From: Streptomyces sp. UNOB3_S3
Lineage (GTDB): Bacteria; Actinomycetota; Actinomycetes; Streptomycetales; Streptomycetaceae
NCBI RefSeq assembly: GCF_020740895.1
Contig: NZ_JAILXP010000014.1
Coordinates: 1-40,296 of the forward strand
Reading direction: 5' to 3'
Length of the DNA stretch: 40,296 nucleotides
Made by a program: the position numbers and the translations under genes. The first letter of the stretch is position 1; the number at the start of each line of letters is the position of its first letter. Below, in pieces: positions 7,310-13,975 of this stretch. The notes beneath the pieces are model-generated. The model did no database searches and was not told the origin of the DNA. It saw only the letters and a list, made by a program, of their open reading frames with translations.

Positions 7310-7627
7310 TCAGTCCTCGATCTTCTCTCCCAGCCCGCGCGGAACGGAGTCCGGAGCGGCGAACCGGTCGCCCTCCCCCACCTCGGCCTGGCGGGCTTTC
7401 CCGGTGGCGGTGGCGTCGTCGACCACCGTTACCGTCACTCCCTCGCGTTCCAGCGCCTCGGCCTTCCCCGCGGGCACGTAGGCGTCGATGCCCACACCGC
7501 CGTCCTCGTGCCCTTGAGGTCGTCCGCCGACGTCGAGGCGCTCGTCGCGGAGCAGGGCACGGAGGGTGTCCGCATCCTTCGCCGTCACACGGAGGCGGAG
7601 GATCCTGTCATCGGATGACATGGCCAT
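7310..7627 (-). CDS. Carboxypeptidase propeptide-like / inhibitor-like protein
   Basis: About 105 residues. ATG 7627 and ATG 7621 are both possible starts (MAMSSDDRILRLRV or MSSDDRILRLRV). The body has the feel of the alpha/beta propeptide-like domain found at the N-terminus of some bacterial M14 carboxypeptidases: a beta strand ILRLRVTAKDADTLRALL, then GIDAYVPAGKAEALEREGVT, then VTVVDD. It ends with a charged tail. It lies 32 nt upstream of the M14 gene on the same strand. I infer that it folds against or controls that enzyme; the sequence does not prove this. Otherwise it would be an unknown small protein. Confidence 0.7.
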   Translation of the reverse strand: MAMSSDDRILRLRVTAKDADTLRALLRDERLDVGGRPQGHEDGGVGIDAYVPAGKAEALEREGVTVTVVDDATATGKARQAEVGEGDRFAAPDSVPRGLGEKIED

Positions 7628-7819
7628 CACGGTCCTCGGTACGGTCGTGCTGTTGGTGGTGTTGTACGCGCCCCGGAGCGGGGGCCGTGCGCACGGCGCT
7701 CACCGTGCGCACCCGCCCGGGAGGCGCGTCCCAGTCTCTCCGTTCCAGTCTGAGGTCCTGGTCACTGCCACGCCACTGGGTCGCCGATGGCGAACGGGCC
7801 GAGCGGGCGGGCCGGTGCC

Positions 7820-8557
7820 TCAGCTGCCGGCCAGGGCTCGGTCGAGGAGGGGGAGCAGGCGGTCCCAGTGGTGCTGGAGCGCGGTGGGGTCGAAGGCGTC
7901 GGTGTCGGACATGGTGAAGCCGTGGATGGTGCCGGGGTAGATCTCGGTGGTGTAGCCGACGCCCGCGGCATCCAGGGCCTGGTTGAGCTCGCCGAGGGCT
8001 TCGGGCGTCATGTCGCCTTCGGCGAGACCGACGTGGACTTCGGCGGTGAGGTTGGGGACGAGGCGGTGCGCGCTGTCGGGCGCGTCGGTGACCAAGGCGC
8101 CGGGGTGGAACCCCGCGACGGCGGCCACCCGGCCGGGGTGGGCCGCGGCGGTGCGCACCGCCAGGACGGCGCCCATGCAGTAGCCGATCGCGGCGACCGG
8201 TCCGGCGCTGACCTCGGGCTGGGCGGTGAGGAACTCGAGGTAGGCGTCGGCGTCGCGCAGGGCGCGTTCGGTGGTGTGCGCCTCGACCAGGGGCATCAGC
8301 CGGGCGAAGAGCGCGGGGCGGACGCCCTCTCCGATGTGCTCGGGAAGTTCGACCACCGGTGCCGGGCCGTGCCGGTAGTAGACGTTGGGGACGAGCACGT
8401 AGTACCCGTGCCCGGCCAGCTCGCGGGCCATCTCCTCCAGCACGGGCCGCAGGCCGATGGCGTCCATGTACAGCAGCACCCCCGGGTGCCGCTCACCGTC
8501 GTCGGAGAAAACGGCGAAAGCGTCGGCCTGGCCGTCCGGGGTGGGAATCTGCAACAT
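7820..8557 (-). CDS. Dienelactone hydrolase family protein
   Basis: 245 residues from ATG 8557 (MLQIPTPDGQADAFAVFSDD). It is an alpha/beta-hydrolase with the DLH catalytic set: nucleophile Cys in AIGYCMGAVLAV, Asp in GLAEGDMTPE and His in YPGTIHGFTMSD. The Cys nucleophile separates it from ordinary serine hydrolases and fits hydrolysis of enol-lactones or similar esters. Close relatives usually start four residues earlier. The only Shine-Dalgarno-like run (ggaagg) sits well for an ATT at 8569 rather than for ATG 8557, so the true start may be that rare codon. No obvious operon partner. Confidence 0.88.
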   Translation of the reverse strand: MLQIPTPDGQADAFAVFSDDGERHPGVLLYMDAIGLRPVLEEMARELAGHGYYVLVPNVYYRHGPAPVVELPEHIGEGVRPALFARLMPLVEAHTTERALRDADAYLEFLTAQPEVSAGPVAAIGYCMGAVLAVRTAAAHPGRVAAVAGFHPGALVTDAPDSAHRLVPNLTAEVHVGLAEGDMTPEALGELNQALDAAGVGYTTEIYPGTIHGFTMSDTDAFDPTALQHHWDRLLPLLDRALAGS

Positions 8558-8809
8558 CTTGGCGGGAATGGCGGTTCTTCCTTCCTTGGGCTGTCGCTGG
8601 TGCGGCTGATGCTGATGCCGGTGCACAGCCTCCATCAGAGGTGAGGCCGGTCCGAGATCGACCCGTCGATGACCTCCGATCACCGGTACGAACCGTAGCA
8701 GTGACGATCAACCCGGCCGCCGCCAACACCTGCGGGCCGCAGCCGCAACACCCGCCTCGGCACGGGAACTTCAGCCACCGTCACCGCCCACGCCGACGAA
8801 CGCGGCTGA

Positions 8810-9286
8810 TCAGCGACGTCGCCGGGTCACCAACGCCATGACGGTGGCGATCCCCGTGAACACCAGCCCGATCCCACCGAAGATGAGCGGCATCAGCCAC
8901 AGCGAGAGGAACCCCTTGATCCGCGCGTCCTCAGGGGAGCCCGGACGGTAGAGCACCTCGACCTGCTCACCCACCTCGTACGACGGTGGGTTGGAACCCG
9001 CCGAGTCCCGGAACTTCCTCGGCGTGCCGTCCGCCGGCGTGAACTCGATCACCGGGTACGCCACAGGCTCGTCGTCGGACCGCACCTTGCGAGATCCGCC
9101 GCCGTGGTCCTCTCGCCAGTCCAGGGCCACCACCGTGCCTCGGGCCCGCTTCGCATCCGTCAGGAAGGAAACCGACACCCCCGCGAAGATCAGCCCGATG
9201 ACCAGGCACAGCGCTCCGGTCGCGGCCATCCCGAGCATGAGCCACCGGTGGGCGCCCCGCCCACGCACCTGAAACTGGATTTCCAC
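8810..9286 (-). CDS. DUF3592 domain membrane protein
   Basis: 158 residues from ATG 9286. Layout: short cytoplasmic start, membrane helix LGMAATGALCLVIGLIFAGV, extracytoplasmic beta domain (RARGTVVALDWRE, AYPVIEFTPADGTPRKFRDS, YEVGEQVEVLYRPGSPEDAR), then a second helix (SLWLMPLIFGGIGLVFTGIA) and a basic tail. The G-x-V/V-x-Y-P-V-I/G-x-x-V-x-V-L-Y-x-P pattern is DUF3592. The function of the family is unknown. It appears to be a single-gene unit. Confidence 0.88.
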   Translation of the reverse strand: MEIQFQVRGRGAHRWLMLGMAATGALCLVIGLIFAGVSVSFLTDAKRARGTVVALDWREDHGGGSRKVRSDDEPVAYPVIEFTPADGTPRKFRDSAGSNPPSYEVGEQVEVLYRPGSPEDARIKGFLSLWLMPLIFGGIGLVFTGIATVMALVTRRRR

Positions 9287-9425
9287 GGCATCCTCTCACT
9301 TCTGACAAACGAGAGGGACGCTATCCCAGGCATCCCGGTTGCCGGGTTCCCACCCCGGCGGGAAGGGCGGTCAGCGGCAGGGCGACCGACGTGCCGCCGC
9401 AGGCTCCTTCCCGCCGGGGCATCCC

Positions 9426-11486
9426 TCACCGGGTGTCGCTCCTTTTCGCGGTGTCGGCCGGCTTGCGCTGGCCGGGCAGGGCGGCGGTGTCCTGGAACTG
9501 GGCGCGTTGCATCTCGTACAGCTCGCGGAAGACGCCCGCAGTCGGCTTGTGCAGGAGTTCGTCGAAGGTGCCGGTCTCGCGCAGTTCGCCCCTGTCCAGG
9601 ACGTGGATGAGGTCGGCGTGGCGGACGGAGGCGAGGCGGTGGGTGATCAGCAGGACGGTCTGTCCGGTGTCGGCGAGTGCGCGGATCTGGTCGAAGACCT
9701 CCAGCTCGGCTTTCGCGTCCAGTGCCGAGGTGGGTTCGTCGACGATGAGGACGGCGGCGTCGCGGTAGCGGGCGCGGGCGATGCCGAGGCGCTGCCATTG
9801 GCCGCCGGAGATCTGGTGCCCGCCCTTGTAGCCCTTGGACAGTAGCGTGTTCCAGCCCTTGGGCAGCTCGGCGACGACTTTGTCCGCCCCCGAGTGCGAG
9901 GCGGCGGATTCCAGGCCCTGAGGGTCGACCGGCCGGTCCGTGCGGCCGATGGCGACGTTCATGCGGCAGGTGAAGGGCCAGCGGTGGAAGTCCTGGCCGA
10001 CCATCCCGATTCTCGACCAGAGCTGTGCTCGGTCCAGGTCGCGGGCGTCGGTGCCGTCCCACAGGATGCTGCCCTCGTCCGGCTGGTACAGCCCGGCGAG
10101 CAGCTTGGACACGGTCGTCTTTCCGGAGCCGTTCTCTCCGACCAGTGCCACGATTTTCCCAACGGGGATATCGAGGGTGACGTCTTTGAGCGCCGGGCGC
10201 TTGTCCCGCTTGTCCTTCGTTTTCGTATTCGTATTCGTCGGTTCCTCCGGCTCGTCGCCGTCCTCGGGGTAGTGGAAGGTGACGTTCTCGAAGCGGATCA
10301 ATGACAGGTTCTCGGGGACCGGCAGCCCGCCGACCGGGATCTCGTGCTTCACGGCTTCCCGGAAGAGCCGTTCGAGATCCTGGACATAGCAGGCTTCCTC
10401 GTAGAGGTTGTTGACCTGGAGGACGAGGGTGGTCAGGCTCTGCCCGCCGCTGCGGATGGCCAGGACCGCGGTACCGGCCACCGACAGCGACATCACCCCT
10501 GTGGCCAGCAGGCCACCGAGGGACGCGTAGGTCAGGGCGGCGGCGATGCCGGTGAGGGCGGAGGCGGCCAGGCGGACCCGGGCCCGGCTGACAGCCAGGC
10601 GGGACTGCTCGGCCTCGGATGCCTCCGACATTCCGCGGAAGTGCCGGAGGAGGAACGGGCCGACATCGTGGACGCGGATCTCCGGGGCGGGCCCGGTGCG
10701 CGTCAGGGTCTGGCTCAGCAGGCGCCCGGCGCGCGAATGCTGCATCCACTTGAGGTAGCTGGCGTAGCGGGCGCGCGCGTTGCGCAGTGACGCCCAGGAC
10801 CGGGGGACGGTCATCAGGGCGAGGAGTGGCAGCAGGGCCGGGTGGAGAATGGTGAGGACGCCGGCGGCGGCCGCGAAGGACACCAGGGAGCCGACGACGC
10901 CGGTGCAGACGTTGACCATTCGCCGGGCCGCTCCGGCTCCGTACTGGGCGCTGTCCATCAGCCGGTTGAAGTCGGCGTCCTCGATGGCGGCGAGCTCTAC
11001 TCCGGCCACGTGAGCGAGGTACAACTCGGTGGCCACGCGCTCGACTTTGGGCTCCAGTCGGCCGGTACCGGACGTGGAGGCCGCGGTGGCCAGGGCGCCG
11101 ATGATGCCGGTGACCGCGACGCCGATCATGGCGGGGATCGCGGCCTGCACGCGGTGGCCGATCGTGCCGACCGCGAGGACGGTCGACAGGACCGCGTTGA
11201 CGGCGATCAGGCCGATCGCCTGGCTGACCCCGCGAACGAGCTCTCCGGCTCCGACGGTCCACAGGGAGCGGCGGTCGGCCCGCCGGGCCAGGCGGACGGT
11301 GAAGGCGACCAGGCGGGGCATCCGCACCGCCATGGTCCACAGCGACATCTCGAAGAATGCCTTGTCGTGCTCGGCCCAGCGGGCGTCGTACAGCAGCGGC
11401 CCGCCGAAGAGGAGCCTTTCCGATTCCGATCCTTCCGCTTCGCCGGATTTATCAGAGGCCGAGACCGGCGTGTTCTTGAGTTTCAC
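9426..11486 (-). CDS. ABC exporter, fused membrane and ATPase domains, coupled to NUDIX gene
   Basis: 686 residues. GTG 11486 is chosen because gggagg lies at good spacing and the GTGA overlaps the NUDIX stop, implying translational coupling. The N-terminal half has about six membrane segments (for example SQAIGLIAVNAVLSTVLAVG, AMIGVAVTGIIGALATAAST, VCTGVVGSLVSFAAAAGVLT). The ATPase domain has Walker A GENGSGKTT (residues 450-458), signature ISGGQWQR, Walker B VLIVDEPTSALD and switch His in LLITHRLASV. A charged low-complexity insert (DGDEPEEPTNTNTKTKDKRD) sits just before Walker A, where the family normally has a short loop. It would act as a homodimer. The substrate is unknown. Confidence 0.92.
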   Translation of the reverse strand: MKLKNTPVSASDKSGEAEGSESERLLFGGPLLYDARWAEHDKAFFEMSLWTMAVRMPRLVAFTVRLARRADRRSLWTVGAGELVRGVSQAIGLIAVNAVLSTVLAVGTIGHRVQAAIPAMIGVAVTGIIGALATAASTSGTGRLEPKVERVATELYLAHVAGVELAAIEDADFNRLMDSAQYGAGAARRMVNVCTGVVGSLVSFAAAAGVLTILHPALLPLLALMTVPRSWASLRNARARYASYLKWMQHSRAGRLLSQTLTRTGPAPEIRVHDVGPFLLRHFRGMSEASEAEQSRLAVSRARVRLAASALTGIAAALTYASLGGLLATGVMSLSVAGTAVLAIRSGGQSLTTLVLQVNNLYEEACYVQDLERLFREAVKHEIPVGGLPVPENLSLIRFENVTFHYPEDGDEPEEPTNTNTKTKDKRDKRPALKDVTLDIPVGKIVALVGENGSGKTTVSKLLAGLYQPDEGSILWDGTDARDLDRAQLWSRIGMVGQDFHRWPFTCRMNVAIGRTDRPVDPQGLESAASHSGADKVVAELPKGWNTLLSKGYKGGHQISGGQWQRLGIARARYRDAAVLIVDEPTSALDAKAELEVFDQIRALADTGQTVLLITHRLASVRHADLIHVLDRGELRETGTFDELLHKPTAGVFRELYEMQRAQFQDTAALPGQRKPADTAKRSDTR

Positions 11487-11953
11487 GCTGTCCCTCCCGT
11501 GGTGGTGGCCCAGCCGTGGGTGGAGAGCAGCGCGCCGGAGGTGAACTGGGCCAGTACGGCGGCCGTGTAGGGCACGCAGTCCGCAGGTGGCTGTGCGGGG
11601 TTCGCCCACAGCAGTGCCGAGCACTTGCCCGGCTCCCGGTTGCGCGGCTCGCCGGACCATCGCTGGGCGGTGAAGACCACGCCCAGTCGCGCTTCTCCGT
11701 CGGGGTTGCGGTGGTGGATGAGGTGGCAGAACTCCAGGTCGGCCGGAGCGATGCGTACTCCCACTTCTTCGCTGACCTCGCGCAGGGCTCCGTCGGTGAC
11801 GGTCTCGCCGTGTTCCAGGTGCCCGCCGGGCGGGGCGAGGAGGCCGCTGGCGTAGACGTTCCCGGCCCGTCGTAGCAGGAGGACGCGCCCGTCGGTGCGG
11901 TGGAGCAGGACCATGACGTCGATCACGCTCCGGTAGCGGTTTCGTTCGATCAT
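11483..11953 (-). CDS. NUDIX hydrolase
   Basis: 156 residues from ATG 11953 (MIERNRYRSVIDVMVLLHRT). The Nudix box G-x5-E-x7-R-E-x2-E-E-x-G is complete in GGHLEHGETVTDGALREVSE followed by EVGV. The enzyme should hydrolyse a nucleoside diphosphate linked to another group; the substrate is not readable. Its stop codon overlaps the GTG of the ABC exporter, so the two are made from one mRNA in coupled amounts. This suggests a shared substrate or housekeeping of a modified nucleotide. The open frame extends upstream to 12133, but that extension is arginine/proline-rich and unlike the family. Confidence 0.92.
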   Translation of the reverse strand: MIERNRYRSVIDVMVLLHRTDGRVLLLRRAGNVYASGLLAPPGGHLEHGETVTDGALREVSEEVGVRIAPADLEFCHLIHHRNPDGEARLGVVFTAQRWSGEPRNREPGKCSALLWANPAQPPADCVPYTAAVLAQFTSGALLSTHGWATTTGGTA

Positions 11954-12426
11954 GCCGGGCCCCTCTTCCCGCGCAGGGCGGGGATGGCCGGCCGCTGTTG
12001 TTCGAACAAGGGCACCCTCGTGTCGTTTGTGTGGCAGATGGGATGGTGACGCACCGTGTCTCCTCGTTGACGCGCGGATCGGACGAGTGATCGGAAAAAC
12101 GGCCCCCGATCGGAGTCCGTCACGGCCCCTCACGGGCGTTTCGTCGTGCGCAAGTTCGAGGAGGGGTCAAGGGGCTTGTGGTCACAGGGCAGCAGCCGCG
12201 ATGGGGTTTGTGCGATTCACTCGCTCGTGGTCGCTCGCCCGTTCCGGTACTTGCGTTGCTGACGGGAAGGGCAGGCCACCATCCGGTGCCCGTTCGCCTC
12301 GGGGCGGGTGGCGGTTACGGCTTTGCAGGTGAGGGGGTGACCACGCGTGCCGTGACGACCCGCGTGCCATGATGACCGCGCGGACCCACCGCCCGGGGAA
12401 CGGCATCGGACAGCTGCACTGAATGA
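11954..12426. other. 473-nt gap without a supported gene
   Basis: The gap separates the divergent NUDIX-ABC operon and the VOC remnant. Both strands contain open frames, but they are arginine- and proline-rich shadows with no family features or good ribosome binding sites. The promoter of the NUDIX-ABC operon must lie here; no convincing -35/-10 pair or operator stands out. Confidence 0.5.
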
Positions 12427-12657
12427 GTGTCAGATATGCCCGTCGAGACGTCCGGGGTCCTCTCAACTCTCAACTCTCAGCTCTCAACAAAGGACGACCG
12501 GCTCATCGACGTCCACAGCGCACCCGGCGGCCTCGACGAACTCGTGACCAGGCTGGAAGGCTTGGGCGCGACCCGCGTCCACGAAGTGAACAAGGGGCCG
12601 GCCGGGCACTGGTGGGTGATGCGGGACCCGGAGGGCAACGAGTTCTCCGCGGCCTAG
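12427..12657 (+). pseudogene. VOC (glyoxalase/bleomycin resistance) C-terminal fragment
   Basis: The frame from GTG 12427 encodes 76 residues. From about residue 26 on (RLIDVHSAPGGLDELVTRLE, then GLGATRVHEVNKGPAGHWWV and MRDPEGNEFSAA) it matches the second half of a VOC domain, including the usual D-P-E-G-N-E-F end. The first half of the domain is missing. In its place is a stretch built on a 7-bp repeat (12460-12487) encoding STLNSQLST. I read it as a broken gene whose 5' part was replaced; a short expressed protein cannot be excluded. Confidence 0.75.
12460..12487. repeat. Four tandem copies of a 7-bp unit
   Basis: ctctcaa at 12460-12466, ctctcaa at 12467-12473, ctctcag at 12474-12480 and ctctcaa at 12481-12487. 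It lies exactly where the VOC homology of the surrounding frame breaks off. Heptamer repeats are prone to copy-number change, and each gain or loss would shift the frame. Confidence 0.92.
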
Positions 12658-12724
12658 TGCCGCTGGATCGGGCAAGGGCGGGGGCGACACCGCCCTGCCG
12701 TCGGCGGTGTGGGAGGCTGATCCA

Positions 12725-13195
12725 ATGTCTGTAGCCCTCCGCCACTTGGACGCCCGGCTCCTCCCTGACTGGCTTGAGCGCAGCCGAGCCGAGTACGCCA
12801 AAGATCTCGTCACTGCGGGGCAAACCCCCGAGGACGCCCACCGGCATGCGGACGAAAGCATGGCCCGCTCCTTTCCCTCCGGTACACCGAGCCCGGGGCA
12901 CGCGGTCTTCGACGTGGTCGACGACGCCGGGGAAACCGTCGGCTACCTCTGGATCGGACCGGACACGAGCGACGACGCCGGCGCCTGGTGGATCTGGGAC
13001 ATCATGATCGACGCCGACAAGCGGGGGCGGGGCCTCGGGCGAATGGCCATGGTCCTCGGTGAGGAATACGCCCGGGCGCAGGGCGCTCATACGCTTGGCC
13101 TCAGTGTCTTTGGGTTCAACACGGGTGCGCGCGGCCTTTACGAGTCGCTTGGCTACGAGACGACCTCGGTCAAGATGCTCAAGCGACTCGGCTGA
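12725..13195 (+). CDS. GNAT family N-acetyltransferase
   Basis: 156 residues from ATG 12725 (MSVALRHLDARLLPDWLERS). The acetyl-CoA binding motif A is clear: WIWDIMIDADKRGRGLGRMA followed by MVLGEEYARAQGA. The C-terminal GLSVFGFNTGARGLYESLGY is the usual GNAT ending that packs near the cofactor. A preceding beta strand and linker (HAVFDVVDDAGETVGYLWIG) fit the fold. The acceptor substrate cannot be predicted. It is an isolated gene between the VOC remnant and the TetR gene. Confidence 0.92.
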   Translation: MSVALRHLDARLLPDWLERSRAEYAKDLVTAGQTPEDAHRHADESMARSFPSGTPSPGHAVFDVVDDAGETVGYLWIGPDTSDDAGAWWIWDIMIDADKRGRGLGRMAMVLGEEYARAQGAHTLGLSVFGFNTGARGLYESLGYETTSVKMLKRLG

Positions 13196-13267
13196 GGGCC
13201 GTGAAGTGGTGAACTGACGGGCCGGCCGGTCCTCGGGATCCTTGACATGGTCGTACGACTCAATCAT

Positions 13268-13286
13268 TCGACCAGGTCGATACGAT
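13268..13286 (+). promoter_or_regulatory. Palindromic operator and -10 box of the TetR gene
   Basis: tcgacc-a-ggtcga (13268-13280) is a perfect 6-1-6 palindrome. It abuts tacgat (13281-13286), a good TANNNT -10 box only 6 nt before the ATG. That spacing would give a leaderless transcript blocked by protein bound at the palindrome, as expected for TetR autoregulation. Confidence 0.55.
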
Positions 13287-13292
13287 GAGGAC

Positions 13293-13916
13293 ATGGCTCA
13301 TGTCTCCGCGGCCGAGCGCCGCCCTCAGCTGATCAAAGCGGCGATCGACCTCATGACCAGGGAGGGCGTCGCCGCCGGCAGCACACGCGCCATCGCCGCC
13401 GAGCTCGGCGTCGCGCAGGCCACGGTCCATTACACCTTCGGCACGAAGGCGGACCTGTACCGGGCGGTCATGGAGCAGCTCACCGACGACCTGACTTCAC
13501 GGGTCGAGCGGGCGGCGCCGGAGGACGCCGGTTTCGAGGAGACGATCGTCGCACTGGCCGCCGCCTCGTGGCGCACCGTGCGGGAGGAGACGACCCGTTA
13601 CCGTCTGCTGACCGAGCTGAGCATGCTCGCCCTGCGCACTCCTGGTCTGAACGAGGCATACCAGGGCTACTACCGGGGGGTGAGCGAGGTGACGGCGAGG
13701 CTGGTGAGCGAGGCGGCGGCGCGGACCGGGTACGAGCTCGCCCAGCCGGCGGAGACGATCGCCCGGTTCTTCCTCGCCGGTTTCGACGGGCTGACGATGC
13801 AGTGCCTCTACGCGCCGGACGAGTTCTCGGAAAGCGTCGGTCTCCGGGTCCTGGTCTCCGCGACCATAGCCCTGGCCGGTGGGCGGCTGGATCTGGCGGA
13901 GATGCCGACGGGCTGA
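13293..13916 (+). CDS. TetR/AcrR family transcriptional regulator, likely partner of the P450
   Basis: 207 residues from ATG 13293. The N-terminal helix-turn-helix is intact: RPQLIKAAIDLMTREGVAAG, STRAIAAELGVAQATVHYTF, GTKADLYRAV (residues 9-60). The rest is an all-helical effector domain (ARTGYELAQPAETIARFFLA, then GFDGLTMQCLYAPDEF). It is convergent with the CYP102-type gene and shares a bidirectional hairpin with it. Self-sufficient CYP102 enzymes of Bacillus are controlled by a neighbouring TetR protein of the Bm3R1 type that responds to fatty acids, so I infer a similar role. The promoter carries its own palindrome. Confidence 0.93.
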   Translation: MAHVSAAERRPQLIKAAIDLMTREGVAAGSTRAIAAELGVAQATVHYTFGTKADLYRAVMEQLTDDLTSRVERAAPEDAGFEETIVALAAASWRTVREETTRYRLLTELSMLALRTPGLNEAYQGYYRGVSEVTARLVSEAAARTGYELAQPAETIARFFLAGFDGLTMQCLYAPDEFSESVGLRVLVSATIALAGGRLDLAEMPTG

Positions 13917-13918
13917 CG

Positions 13919-13953
13919 GGCTGGCGGGTCCACTGGTCGTGGACCCGCCAGCC
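13919..13953. terminator. Bidirectional hairpin terminator between TetR and P450 genes
   Basis: ggctggcgggtccac (13919-13933) and gtggacccgccagcc (13939-13953) form a perfect 15-bp stem with a 5-nt loop. It sits in the 59-nt gap between the two convergent stops. There is no T-run, which is common for Streptomyces terminators. Confidence 0.85.
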
Positions 13954-13975
13954 GGCCGTGATCAGCCGACGGTGA

